Assembly (NCBI GenBank): GCA_000827205.1
Contig: KN832567.1
Span: 517,189 to 581,188 of the forward strand
Reading direction: 5' to 3'
From: Plicaturopsis crispa FD-325 SS-3
Lineage: Eukaryota > Basidiomycota > Agaricomycetes > Amylocorticiales > Amylocorticiaceae
DNA length: 64,000 nt
The position numbers and the translations under genes were made by a program. Positions 11,936 through 24,549 of this stretch are shown here, piece by piece. Every line of letters starts with the position of its first letter. Positions within the stretch are counted from its first letter, which is position 1. The notes below the pieces were generated by a model, which searched no databases, had not been told where the DNA came from, and was given only the letters and a program-made list of their open reading frames with translations.

Positions 11936-13682
11936 TCATACCGGATGGCATTCCCCACCATCCCACCGCCACACCTTCTCCGGCGACCCAATGATCATCT
12001 TCGCCAGATGCATCCCCGCCCCGCCCTCCCACCTCTCGATCCACCACTTAACAACCCAATGTCGCGTGATGTACTTCCACCACACAAACGAGCTCCAGTC
12101 GTACGCCGTCACAACGCGCGGGTTTATGTAGATCTCGTCCAGCGCGTACACGCGCCGCAGGTCGTACGGCAGGAGGAACGATTCCGACGAGAAGCATTCG
12201 TCGGGCTCGCTCGCGCGGAAGCGTAGTGCGGGCGCGGTGGCGGGCGTCGTGTCTGCCGGGAGCGGCGACAGCGGATGCGATGCCGGCAGCACAGACGGGT
12301 GCGGGGCAGTGGAAAGCGTGAAGTTCGCGGTGCTGCGCCGCTCCGGCGGGTAGAACGGCGCGGCGCGCATCGCGACGATGCCATTCCAGCAGGAAAATAC
12401 CGGTGCGGGATCGTCTGCCATGATAGCGCGCATGCCCGCGTCCTCGAGAAGATATGGCCACAGCGACGACACGAGGCCCCCGAGGCGGTCGCGCGTGACC
12501 CAGGAGTCGTAGAGACCCCAGGATGCCATGTCGAGCCCACACACCATGTCGTACGCACCACCGCGCGTGGACAGCAGCTCGACGACGCTCTCCGCACGCA
12601 CGAACACGTCGTTGCTGAAGATCACGCGGTCGTAGCCGCCCCGCTGGACGAGCGGTTCGAGGGCCCGGTTTCGCGTGGCGGCGAGAAAATTGATGCGCGC
12701 GGGCGCAGTCTCCATGCTGGCGGGCCGTGGAATGGTGATATCGGAAAGGACGATGCGGTGGGGGATACGCATTGCCAGGAGTGTTTTGGATAGATCTTTG
12801 AGTCGTGTGGTGGTTGCGTCCGTGGAGTACGACTCAACGATAGATACGAACATGTTTTCCTACAATGTGATAGCATCAAGTCTCGGACAATTGTGGAACA
12901 GCATATAACTTACGATGCCGATGTACTGAACAGCTTTGATTATTTCGTTGCCCCAATATGGCACAACGTTTTCGTTGTTGTGAAACATGGCTGCAATGAA
13001 TACTTTCTCTGCACGCATTCAATCAGAATATGCAACCAGTCAGTAACGCAGTTAGCGTACCTCCGTTAGAGTAGCCCTGCGCTTTCGGATACTTGACAGC
13101 TCTCCGCACGTCCGCACCGTACCGCACGTCGTTCGGCTGCTCGTATGTGAACAGCAAAACCAGACCAAGAACGACGAGCGACAAGTAGGAACCAAGTTTC
13201 AGCCGCCAACGATATTCGGGGCTGATGTTCGGTACGCCTGCGTATGCTTGCGAGCTCTGTCGGCGGTGATGGCCATGACTCGAGGTAGTCGGACTTGAGC
13301 CTGCACTTGAGTGGCGTTCGAGCATCGCTTGCTGCTCCAAATCGCTCGAGCTGTCGTACCCGAGCTCGATCGGATGTGCGCGTTCCGTTTCATCATGCCT
13401 CCATAGCTGCTGTAGCAGATGCATGACGATCATCCCCAGAGACATGTACGCTGCCCACAGTGGAACTGCGACCATGGACAGCACAAGACGCGTTCGTGCG
13501 GGGGGCCATGATGGAGCCCAAGAGCCACTGCCGACCTGCCGCAGCCAGTATAGGTGCACTTGATAGTAGATAAACCCGAGCAGGACGCCTGGAAAAACGA
13601 CAGGAGATGTCGCCACATTTCGAACGAACGCGGCGGTGGCGCCACATGTCACCCGCGACATCCGCGACATCATGCGGCGCAT
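11936..13682 (-). CDS. CAP59/CMT1-like alpha-1,3-mannosyltransferase
   Basis: Resembles the fungal capsule-associated mannosyltransferase family (CAP59_mtransfer) that acts on glycans in the secretory pathway. Exons: 13682-13061, 13008-12914, 12859-11936; 546 residues, in phase. The catalytic part covers the C-terminal two thirds: FIAAMFHNNENVVPYW, then VSIVESYSTDATT, YDRVIFSNDVF, YDMVCGLDMASW, FSCWNG and DECFSSESFLL. The N-terminal 190 residues hold three hydrophobic stretches (near PGVLLGFIYYQ, LVLSMVAVPLW and SYLSLVVLGLVL) and a charged Ser/His/Gln linker. An in-frame ATG at 13775 would add 31 residues. A GTATGA donor-like site sits right at the stop, so a further small exon cannot be excluded. 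Confidence 0.8.
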
Positions 13683-13775
13683 TTGAGCAGCTTGGGGCGG
13701 GTTTAGACCGATTTTGCGAGTAAAAACAGAGGATGAAAGCAAGGAAAGCAGACAGGCCTCATGGCAAACGTCCAC

Positions 13776-15368
13776 AACGTTGAAGTTTGAGTGAAAAGGC
13801 GAAGAAGCAGCGCCGAGCGAATCCGATCGGTTGCGCCAACTGCGGATTAGCTACAGCGCCTCGGATACAGCGTCATTCTCGAGAAAACCCGTCGTATCTC
13901 GGCCACCGTTTAGCCCAGGCGGCCTCAGAAAAAAGAGCTGCGGATACGAAAATATTGCAAGAGATAGGGTCCCGAATCACGTGTATGCCCGTATCCCGCC
14001 CCTGCCAGCGGACTGCTTCACTGCAAAGCTCGATGCACAGTCGTTGGTATTCGCAGCGTACTTACAGCGCAAACATCGTTACGAGGGAACGGGGGTTGAG
14101 AGCGAAGGGGTCCAAAACGGCGAAAGAGGCAACAATTGAGGAAATGCGCGGCAAACGGTAGAGCAACAATGGGGCGGGTGACAGTACTGAGTAGGAGCAC
14201 GGAGTACAAGTACAAAAAAAACAGCCAGACTAGAAAGCCTTGATTAACGTTGAAGGAGCGCAAAGGCCTGAGGTCTATGGAAAGTGGGGAATGTGGCCCG
14301 GGCGCGTCCAGTAGTCCAGAGGGCCTGTCGGACCGCGTTGCGGGAACATTGCCAAGATCGGAGACGCATGAGTTGACAGCGTCGTCGATGTACGTCGCAT
14401 AGCAAAGGAGCACTTCTTGAGGCAAGGAAGAGGCTGACCGAGTCACGGCTTTGTTCAATGTTGCATGGTACAATCCCGTCGGCATTGGTACAGGCCTTAG
14501 CTCGCCGTCCTAGAGTACAGAGGAGCAGAGGGGTATTTGTTCAGCTCAAGCAGTCCCCGCGGGTACGATATGTAGCGTTCACGGAAGAACAGCATTGGCA
14601 GGCACTTGCACAAAGACATGGTGGTCGTTCAAGTCGTCGTCGACCATAATCATCGAGGCACGGAATCATTTCAGACACCGCGACGAAAGTTACAACTCCG
14701 CGTTCACGGCGTCTCTTCCTCGACACTCGAGTCTTCCTCGACGCTCATCTCTCAGCCTTGACGCCCCCGAGAAGTCCTCAGCGCTCTAGCATGATGCGGG
14801 TCTTTACAGAAATCATTGTACACGTGCGCACACGGTGAACTCTAGCTCTTCATTTTCAAGCATTACCGATGTTGACTTTTCGCAAATCTTCAGCTGCCAG
14901 TGCTACAGACGCGCTAATCCTTGACGCGCTGTTTTCCGTTTTCTCGAGAACGTGATGGTTCCTCTGTCTGAGGCTCTGAGCCAGCATAATACCGGGTGCT
15001 ACGCGTGAAAGGCATGTTCCTAGAATCTCTACCTCTCGGAAAGCTGTGCTTCCTGATCTGCGTGGCTTCGTGGTGCCAGTAATTAAGTATCCACCATCGA
15101 TCGGCCTCGAATGGTTGAAGAAGTTTTCGGAGTTGCACTGCCATCCGGAGATGCATGGCTCTACACATTATCTAATGTACGAAGAGGGATACTTTGCTCA
15201 GGTACTTCTTGGAATTCTATCATTCACTTTTCGTTTAAAGAGGAGCGGGCCGCACTCATTTCTGCCTGAATTACCCCCTCAAACAGTCTCAAGACTCGCG
15301 TCTACGCAAAGTTACTCCTCGCCTACAAGGTGTCTAACCCCAAACTCCAAGCCGACGACCTCACAAAG
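13776..15368. other. Intergenic region, 1.6 kb
   Basis: Several frames of 60-155 codons on both strands, none with a recognisable domain or a consistent exon chain. It should include the divergent promoters of the mannosyltransferase and the regulator at 15369. Confidence 0.45.
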
Positions 15369-16932
15369 ATGGATTTTCTGGGCTCGCTGTCGTCTCCACT
15401 GTCCCACTTCCCTTTTCTTCGCCAACTTTTCCCCCCGTGAGATGTGTATCACATTAGTCGTAGCCATATAACGCTGACCTAGCACTAGCTCTCCTAAGGC
15501 CGACGCTCACGCACTCTGGCAGGAAGATCCCTGTCGTTTCCCCGATGGCTACGACGGACAATCAGTGCGTGGCACGCCTCCATCTTTTCGTCGCTTGGCC
15601 TCTCATTTTCTTGGCCAGGAATTTTACGACGATTCGCCGTATTTCGAACCGCTCTTGACTAACTCCTGGAATTACACTGACTCCTCTCCCTCGTCTACAT
15701 GTCCCTCGCTGTCCTCGTCCAACAATTCGACACCGTATCCCGCTGTCGAGCCCTCTCCGATATCTTCATTCGACCCTTTGTCGCTCTTGTCATCTCAGCC
15801 GTCATCGAGCGGGTCTCCAGCAAGCACCTCACATGAGCCGCTACAGGAAGGATTGTTATTGTCGTCTGCGTCTACTCTTTCGTCGTCTCCTGCTGGTCCA
15901 TCTCCGGCTGTGCTGCATCCCGATTTGACTGTACCGCATCCATCGCCGCTGTCTACAAACTCGAAAGCCCTGGACGCATTCTGGCAGAACTCTAAGACGC
16001 TGCCGTCGGTACAGCAATCCCCGCCCACCCCCACTGTCCCCACCCAAGACGCGTCATCGAGCTCGTTCGCGCAGCATGATTATACGACAGGGGCGAAGGC
16101 GCTGTCTCATGCCCGATTTCCAATCGCGGATATACAAGCCTGGCTATCGCTAGTGGAGCCTGCTCAGGATTTCTCCTCGTCGGGACACCCGCTTTCAAGT
16201 CCCCTCGGGCAAGCTGCCTGGTACCCACCGACGACATCTGGATCTGACGCGGACACACTGTGGAACTCCTCATCCTATGGCGGATATGTCCAGCCGGCTA
16301 CCCATAGCGGTGAATGTCAGGGTACACTGCCCTCGACATCCGAGATTGGTCGAAACTCGGATGAGGCCCCCGCCGCTACAGATCTGGCCTCTCAGGATCG
16401 TCCCGCCATTGGGGAGACGTACAGCGACCCCAATGTCGCTTCGACTATATCTTGTATGACACCATTGCCGGCAGTGCCTGTATCTAAGGCCAAGGGTAGG
16501 CCGACTTCGACTGGAAAGGTTAAAAAGGCCGCGCGCCTACGCTATGCGCTCCCGTACGAACGTCCCCCTCCCAAGCCACGGACTGCATCCGGGCCATCCG
16601 AAGTGCTGCGATGTCATTGCAAGAGGACTTACGGGCGTCCTCACGATTACGATCGTCACCAGAAGGCCTATAGCACCTGCAAATTCTGGCGCTGTCAACT
16701 CTGCTGCATACCTCGATGGTACACCGTTTTTAGCGACCTCAATGCTCATCACAGAAAGGAGCACACAGGATTTCCAAAACTATCCCGGGACGAAGCACCA
16801 TTATTTTACTGTCCGCGGTGTACCCCGCCTGATCCGCACACGCAAATTGACCCAGATATCGGGCACAGTGGCATTCTGAACATACTGGAGGAAGCACATC
16901 AGTACTACGCAGATTTGGAACAGAGCGATTGA
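15369..16932 (+). CDS. Putative zinc-finger transcription factor (copy A)
   Basis: Long Ser/Pro/Thr-rich protein ending in two zinc-finger-like units; likely a nuclear DNA-binding regulator. Exons 15369-15436 and 15483-16932 give 505 residues in phase; the first exon is inferred from an ATG and a 46-nt intron and is the least sure part. Near the N terminus is WQEDPCRFPDGYDG, similar to motifs in the genes at 20008 (LWHDDVRYPFHA) and 55593 (EDCYRPWPYDA). The C terminus has a degenerate unit (CHC, 12 residues, H, then a late C) and a second unit (CQLC ... HHRKEH), followed by YCPRC. A basic stretch (KAKGRPTSTGKVKKAARLR) could be a nuclear signal. It is paired with a convergent UPF0303 gene. Confidence 0.65.
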
Positions 16933-17334
16933 GTGGTTAGATGCTCGTTGTTCCGATTTGGTATCCTGTGTCACGTCGTGTATAGATAATATCTTTGTAC
17001 CTGTTTTAGTTTCGGAGAGGAGTCGGAGAGGAGTAGACTAGTAGTATGTCACTTACAAAATGCAAATGTATCTTTATTCAGTGCTTCCTCGAGGCCCAAA
17101 GGCGATTGAAATAGTTATTGACGCGACGGAAGATTTTTGGACGACCGCTTACTTTCCACAGTACTAGTAATTGTCCCAGAGATGACACTAACATCGAGAT
17201 CCAAGAGAAATGGTTGTAAGATATTGCCAAAGATGGCGAGTACGTTACACGCGCGCCCGCTGTCTGGTTCGCCTATCGTAAGAACCGATTAGCATGACAA
17301 GATCGAGAACGCAGGAGGAAGCTGAGGTCTACAC
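16933..17334. other. Convergent intergenic region of pair A
   Basis: 400 bases between the regulator and UPF0303 gene A. From about 17180 it resembles the matching stretch before 21552 (shared GAGATCCAA-like and TTACACGCGCGCCCGCTGTCTGG pieces), so the duplication extends beyond the coding sequence. Confidence 0.55.
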
Positions 17335-17933
17335 TTACTGCTGGTCTCGAATGATCTGTTCCGGTCCGCGCAGTATAAGTGTATGGTTGCTATCATGGTC
17401 GTGTCCATACGGATCCGCCGCCGAACCATACATCACGACCACCGCGACGACGCCCTCCACGCCCGTGACCTTAATTGGCCAACCCCCGCTAAAGAATGCG
17501 TATTTTTGATGCCACAGGTCCGTATAGCCCGCATGCCACGCCTCTGGGGTGCGCGCGTTCCAATTCGGCGTCTGCAGGTTCAGGTACTTTGTAGGCTTCC
17601 CCCAGCGCTTGACGGCGTTACGCATGCACTCGACATATTGCATGTGGTCTGGCGTCACGCCCGGCGCAGAAGACGCGTAGAACATCGGCTGGTCGGAGTT
17701 CGCGTGCGTTATTGAGATGGACACGGGCTTGTCGACGCCAGTGGCCTCTGTGATGGTGCGGATGGCGCTCCCGAGGTCCCAGGCGGTGTCGGAATCGAAG
17801 TTGAAGAGCGTTAGACGAATCGCGTCTTCTTGCACCTTGCGAAACTTGATAGCTAGTGTTAGCAAAGCAGCGCCGGAGGAATATCACTCGGGAACAAAGG
17901 CACTGGGGGACTCACTTCTTCCGTTCGTGCCAT
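17335..17933 (-). CDS. UPF0303/haem-degrading-domain protein (copy A)
   Basis: Member of the UPF0303 family (yeast Ybr137w; haem-degrading-domain fold). The biochemical role in fungi is not settled. Exons 17933-17916 and 17844-17335 give 175 residues. Conserved parts: ALR-like core around SDTAWDLGSAIRTI, VSISITHANSDQPMFYAS, ECMRNAVKRWGKP, and FFSGGWPIKV before the C terminus. About 162 of 169 exon-2 residues match copy B. In this copy the frame upstream of the ATG is closed by TGA and TAG, one within a 3-nt difference from copy B, so the N terminus is just MARTEE, shorter than in B. The stop TAA lies inside a perfect donor-like CAGTAAGTG, also conserved in B. Confidence 0.8.
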
Positions 17934-20007
17934 TTCCTGTCATCGTTCCTCGTCGCGCTGCTATTGGGATTCTTGCGGAGGAGGCGGCAGGTCCTGGATG
18001 GGCTATCGTGGACATACTCGAGCGGCATTATTTTGGGACTCGGCTAGAAGTAGATAAGTAGATCCGAAGGACTCGATGCTCGTTCAAATTGTTTCGTTCT
18101 GCCAGTGCATAGAAATAAGCAGTAACCGTGTGCCCAGCAGTTTGATTTGTCCGGCTGTAACTTACACCGTATCATTGCAAGTGATGTATGATATGTACTG
18201 TGTCTCATGATAATCAAAGGTCCAGTGTCCTTGCGAAGGATGAATGCGTGGGCGAGGTCATTGTCAAGGCTCGGTCAAGTCTCTGCAAACATGGCAGCCC
18301 GGCACTCAACCGGCACTGACTCGGCAACGAAGAAATTCCTGGATACTTTATGTATCCAAGGTTTCGGGGTGCATGGATTTGCCCAAATTAGGACACGGTC
18401 TGGACTGACCTCATGGACCTCAGTTGCCCTCCCACGATCACCTGCCTTTTAAGGGCAGGTCTATTGGTGTCGCGTTCATTTCCTGCACCGGCACGTCGCG
18501 GTCTGCGGATCTTTGGTATACTACTTTTCTCAATGCTGATTTGCTAGACAAACTGGGCCGGAGAACATGGCTGGCTGCTGGATGTCGCGCATTGGCTCGC
18601 AACGCGTTTTAAGTGATGCACGTAGTCTGGGGCGCACAGGCTGGCACTGGCAGAACCTGTCACGAACTTGGTACAGCTGTTGATGGGACAGTCTCGGTAT
18701 TCAGACATACACTGGGGCGAACACAAACGGGATATGCATTGGGTACGGGCAAAAGGCTAGGATGCATGCACTGTGTACTTAGTACCGAGTCTATCTGTAA
18801 TTTTTGGACATTGATTGATATACGGGGCCCCGAGCCCACCCAACCAAAGGTTGGGCAGCGAGGGGCCCCTCTGATTTATCTCGAGTACCAGAAGGTGAGC
18901 CACTTATGAACATACCCTGTGGCGTAGCACGGGTCTCTGTGAGTGCTCTCATGATACTAAGCTAGACATTTGTGTCGCCCCGACGGCAACACCTTGAAGC
19001 ACTACACCTGGTATCTGATCAGTGACTAGTGACCGGTCACGACCGAGAATTGGGCAGCCGGGCGGGGGTGAGACTAGCGGCGCCCTTTTTGGCGCCGCGT
19101 CGAAACCCCGCTAACATTGTGGACTGGTATATGGTGCCTGCCGTGCAGCCGTGGCCTGTGCAGGACATTCTAAGTATCCAGGTTTGCCCGGAGGGCCGTT
19201 TCAATTGTTAACTCCGCCACCATACTTAATTAAGCACACTCCGCGGCAGTGCTTCGAGCTTCCTAATAAAGGCTTGCCATTTTGCCCGTCGGAATCAGAC
19301 CCCGGATTGCTTGCCCTGATCCCCCTCTTCGATATCCCCCGGGGCCCGGACACTGAGGAGGCTGAGGACAATCGGACGACCACTGTCACCTAACGTGAAA
19401 CTTCGAGTATACGCATCCCCAACTCACGAGTCACCACCACTCGGAAGGATTCACCGCGGCGTCTCTTCTTCATTATGAGCAACGCAAACTGTCTTGTCTT
19501 GTCATTCTACGCGGAAAACGGCTAGTACCTTGATTCCATTGACAATGTCTGGCCTTCGCTCCTTACAAATAGTGCTCCGCCGCCGCCATGCTCGATCTGG
19601 AAGGATGGAGGGCAGAGCGCCCCCTTTTCGGGATCTCCGAGAATCTGCACAACGTCTACACCTTCTCTCAAGCTGTGCTGACCTGGATGCAGTGACCGCT
19701 GTTTTTGTGGACCGAAGCGGGCGCCGAAGTTTTGCTTGTGGTAGCGACCAGTCACCACGGTGCAGCGTGCTGGAGACTAGGAACTTCGAGCACGGGGACT
19801 GAATCATTCACGTCCCTTACTACGATCAGTATAGCACTGTAGGAGCTGGCTGAATCGCTTCGGTGAAAGGTTCTTCGAACTTGCCCTTTCGTAAGGGCAG
19901 CTTTACAATAAAAGGCCAGTACTTTTTTTCGGGATCTTGTTTCACTTAAACAGATGCCCCTCTCGACTTATCATACCGGACGCCCCGCCGTTTGTCCACT
20001 TATCGAG
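17934..20007. other. Intergenic region between the duplicated pairs
   Basis: 2.1 kb with no recognisable gene. The left end (to about 18040) is upstream sequence similar to that of UPF0303 copy B. A strong hairpin lies at 18824-18869. Remaining frames are short and lack domains. Confidence 0.5.
18824..18869. repeat. GC-rich imperfect hairpin
   Basis: The arms are GGGGCCCC..CCCAACC and GGTTGGG..GGGGCCCC around an AAA loop, with a few mismatches in the middle of a stem of about 20 pairs. It lies in a gene-free stretch. Function unknown. Confidence 0.6.
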
Positions 20008-21337
20008 ATGGACTCTGCACCAGCGATCTACGAGAAATATCTCGCGGACATTGTGCTCCCTTCGTGAGTGCTTGGGAGTATCGTCTTGTGACGTCCCCTC
20101 ATGATGTTTGATACTACCAGCTTGGAAAAGCACAGTCTCGGACTGTGGCATGACGATGTTCGCTATCCGTTCCATGCAGACGAGCGCGATGGCGTACGTC
20201 CTGTGCACTGCTCTTTAGCCACTGGGTATCCTCTGAACCCCATTCATGTAGAGCTCGACAAACAATTTACAAGACATTCCCTCGCCGCCGTCTCATCTCT
20301 CTCCCGCGTCTGCAGCATATCCTCCGTTCTCCGCATCCTCCTTATCTCCTGCCCTAACTAGTTGCTCGACTATCACATCGGCTTCCATCGATACCCCTGT
20401 TCTCGTCAGCAAGCCCTTCTTTGTCGATGACAAAGGACTTTCCGCCGGGCACGCACCAGTATCACTGTCCCCCGTCCCGCCGTTCTTTCCCTATGCCAGC
20501 GATCCGCCACAAATTTGTCCTCGGGTTTCACCTCCAGCCGATTCGCTCGACTCTCCGATGGACTGGTATGGCTCGCCTCCGGGCCTGTTCGTCTCATCCA
20601 TTCCCATCGATACGAATCTGAGTCAGCCCGACTGTTATCAGCTGTCCTCTCTGGATCCGGCGTACCAACTATTCTCTCCTCGTCCCGACCAGTCGTTCTC
20701 ATCGGTTTCCTATCAGTCGTTTTCCTCCTTTCCGCCCGACGTTGAAATGTCGCCGCCTGAAGCCATGGCGTTACAGCCGGAGAGCGGTAGTTCCATAGGA
20801 CCCTTTTCCCTCGAAAAAAGCGTCTACGGCCTAACGTCGATGGGGGACCATAACATGGACTGGGAACCGTACGTTCCTCGAGAGGGAGAGAGTCATGACT
20901 GTACCATGTCAGGATTTCCTTCGGACGTTGCTTTCGATAACCCCAACAGTGAAGTCTTCAACCTCGTCCGCAGGCTCGTGCAAGACGTCGTTGATCAAAA
21001 TATTTCGCGCCACACTTTAAATTCGAGTGGCGGCTATTTCGATCGACTCTCTGTCATCAAGGACGACCATGAATTAGGAATGTATGATGCCGACGACGCT
21101 GGCCCCAGGACCCCGAAGACGCACCAAGCAACACAGAACAGGCCGCAACTATCACGCGAACGAAAACGGAAACGATGCATAGCGAAGAACATATTCCTCA
21201 AGAAGCCGTCGAGAGAGCAACAACGCGAGAAAACCCCTCCCCTTTGCGCAGCAAATACCCGTAGGTTCAAAGGGAGAGCGCGTAACGCCTCCGTTGTAGA
21301 TAGGATGCAATATCTCCGTTCTATAAATGCGATGTGA
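20008..21337 (+). CDS. Regulator-like Ser/Pro-rich protein lacking zinc fingers (copy B)
   Basis: Positional counterpart of the gene at 15369, likewise followed by a convergent UPF0303 gene. Exons 20008-20063, 20121-20193 and 20252-21337 give 404 residues in phase. The N-terminal motif LWHDDVRYPFHADERDG parallels WQEDPCRFPDGYDG of copy A. The middle is Ser/Pro/Tyr/Asp-rich like an activation domain. The C terminus is basic (SRERKRKRCIAKN, then KKPSREQQREK), but no Cys/His pairs spaced as a zinc finger are seen, unlike the other three family members in this window. It ends about 100 residues short of copy A. It may be a regulator that lost DNA binding, or be diverging; function unknown. Confidence 0.6.
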
Positions 21338-21551
21338 TGATACATTATAGGTTGTACAAGCAAAGCCAAGAGAGTCATCCAGTCCTTCATTGCGACAGAG
21401 ATGGCACAGACAACGAGATCCAAAAGTAAGGTCCGTAAGATTTTCGACAGTGCGAGGAAGTTACACGCGCGCCCGCTGTCTGGTCCGCCTATCATATGGA
21501 CCCATCAGTATGGGGGAGATTGAGAATGCACGAGAAAATTGAGGTCTACAC

Positions 21552-22204
21552 TTACTGCTGGTCTCGTATGATTTGTTCCAGTCCGCGCAAAATCAGTGTA
21601 TGATTACTGTCATGGTCGTGCCCATACGGATCCGCCGCCGATCCGTACACGACGACCACCGCAACGACACCCTCTACGCCCGTGACCTTGATCGGCCACC
21701 CCCCGCTGAAAAACGAGTACTTTTGATGCCACAGGTCCGTGTAGCCCGCATGCCACGCCTCCGGGGTGCGCGCGTTCCAATCCGGCGTCTGCAGGTTCAG
21801 GTACTTCGTGGGCTTCCCCCAGCGCTTGACGGCGTTACGCATGCACTCGACATAGTGCATGTGGTCTGGCGTCACGCCCGGCGCGGATGACGCGTAGAAC
21901 ATCGGCTGGTCGGAGTTCGCGTGCGTTATTGAGATGGACACGGGCTTGTCGACTCCAGTGGCCTCTGCGATGGTGCGGATGGCGCTCCCGAGGTCCCAGG
22001 CGGTGTCGGAATCGAAGTTGAAGAGCGTCAAACGAATTGCGTCTTCTTTCACCTTGCGAAACTTGATAGCCGGTGTCAGCAAAGCAGCGCCGGAGGAATA
22101 TTACTTGGGAAGAAAGGAACTGGGGGACTCACTTCTTCTGCTTGTGCCATTTCCTGTCGTTCCTCGTTGCGCTGCTGTTGGGAATCCTGCGGAGAGGGCG
22201 GCAT
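21552..22204 (-). CDS. UPF0303/haem-degrading-domain protein (copy B)
   Basis: Near-identical paralogue of the gene at 17335 (about 96% of exon-2 residues, also high at DNA level including part of the intron). Exons 22204-22133 and 22061-21552 give 193 residues when started at the ATG encoding MPPSPQDS. The frame stays open further upstream (a Pro-rich stretch GGYLRPDEVPPPFPTPG), so an additional 5' exon is possible. Conserved core: WDLGSAIRTI, ITHANSDQPMFYASS, RNAVKRWGKPTKY, FFSGGWPIKV. The 169 exon-2 residues differ from copy A at seven sites, none in obvious core motifs. Role in the cell is not known with certainty. Confidence 0.8.
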
Positions 22205-22863
22205 GTCCTGGATGGGCACACTCTGACTCGGACGCCGTGCGTGCCCTGGCGTTGGGAAGGGTGGTGGGACCTCATCCGGACGCAAATATCCTCCTGAAAA
22301 CTGCGAATAATTTCTTATCGATCGCCCGCTGTGTAAGACTACGCCTTGCCTAACAGCGTGAAAGAGAGCTGTGCACTTACTCTGCGTATACACCACTCAT
22401 CAATGACAATGGGGGATGTCAGCAAGCTAGCGAGCAGGAAAGAGAGGGCACGTAAGTACAGCGCTCAAGGTCAGCAGGGATGATGTCAATCAAGATTCTA
22501 GATCCGAAAAGAGATCTGAAATCCTCGGAGACATATGTGCAGATATGGACAACAAGAGTTTCGAGGAATGCTGCCATTGGCATGCTAGAGGTAACGGAGG
22601 GACAGCAGTAAGGACGTCAGATATCGCAATTGTAAGGCATACCTCAACGGAGTTCGACGATATCTTGCGAATCAAAGGGATGCTAAGCTTTGTAAGATGA
22701 GTCAAATGCAGAATAATTACATGCATGCAGAAGTGAGAGGAGACGATTGTTCGCGGGAATCCAGACGTCGGTACAACATACTATGAAGCAACTACAAACA
22801 CGCTATATCCCAACTGTCAGTGAGACATATATCGTGTAGTCAGGAATCGAAACGTACGGTTCA
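22205..22863. other. Intergenic region
   Basis: 0.66 kb upstream of UPF0303 copy B and downstream of the E2 gene. The first 200 bases may be coding or 5' UTR of the UPF0303 gene (open frame to about 22396). Nothing else seen. Confidence 0.45.
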
Positions 22864-24138
<1,275 letters not shown>

Positions 24139-24549
24139 CTGTGCAGTCCACTGGTTAGCTCGAAATTCTTCGACTACCCCAAACTGCATACAGGGTTAGA
24201 GAGGGGTGCCATATTGTGCTCTATGCGAGACCGTCGACCGTGTTCAAGTATGTCCAAGGTGCAAAGAGGCTAGAAAGCGAGAAACTGTTAAAGTTAAGAG
24301 AAAGAAACGCGAACAAGCAGGCTTGTCCTTGTGCACTGTAGCTGCTGTTACGTAATCAACCCACGTGGCCCCAGTCATTACGACGGTCCGAGTGCTGCAC
24401 TTGCAGGTTGCTCTCTACAATCTACATTCCCCTCGTCAAATTCGCAGATATTCCTCCAAAACGACGATGATCACTCGAATATCTACTTGAAATCATACGC
24501 ACACCTCTTTATCTTTATTCTATCTTTTTGCCTAAGCATCTAGTCTGTT
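24139..24549. other. Divergent promoter region
   Basis: About 0.4 kb between the divergently transcribed E2 and GTPBP1-like genes; presumably carries both promoters. The left 50 bases may be an N-terminal extension of the E2. Confidence 0.5.

Noticed and set aside
12048-12597. Alternative minus-strand frames over the mannosyltransferase
   Set aside because: Arg/Ala-rich shadow frames of the catalytic exon without domains.
14018-14485. 155-codon minus-strand frame with hydrophobic segment
   Set aside because: No ATG at its start, no family resemblance and no consistent neighbouring exons.
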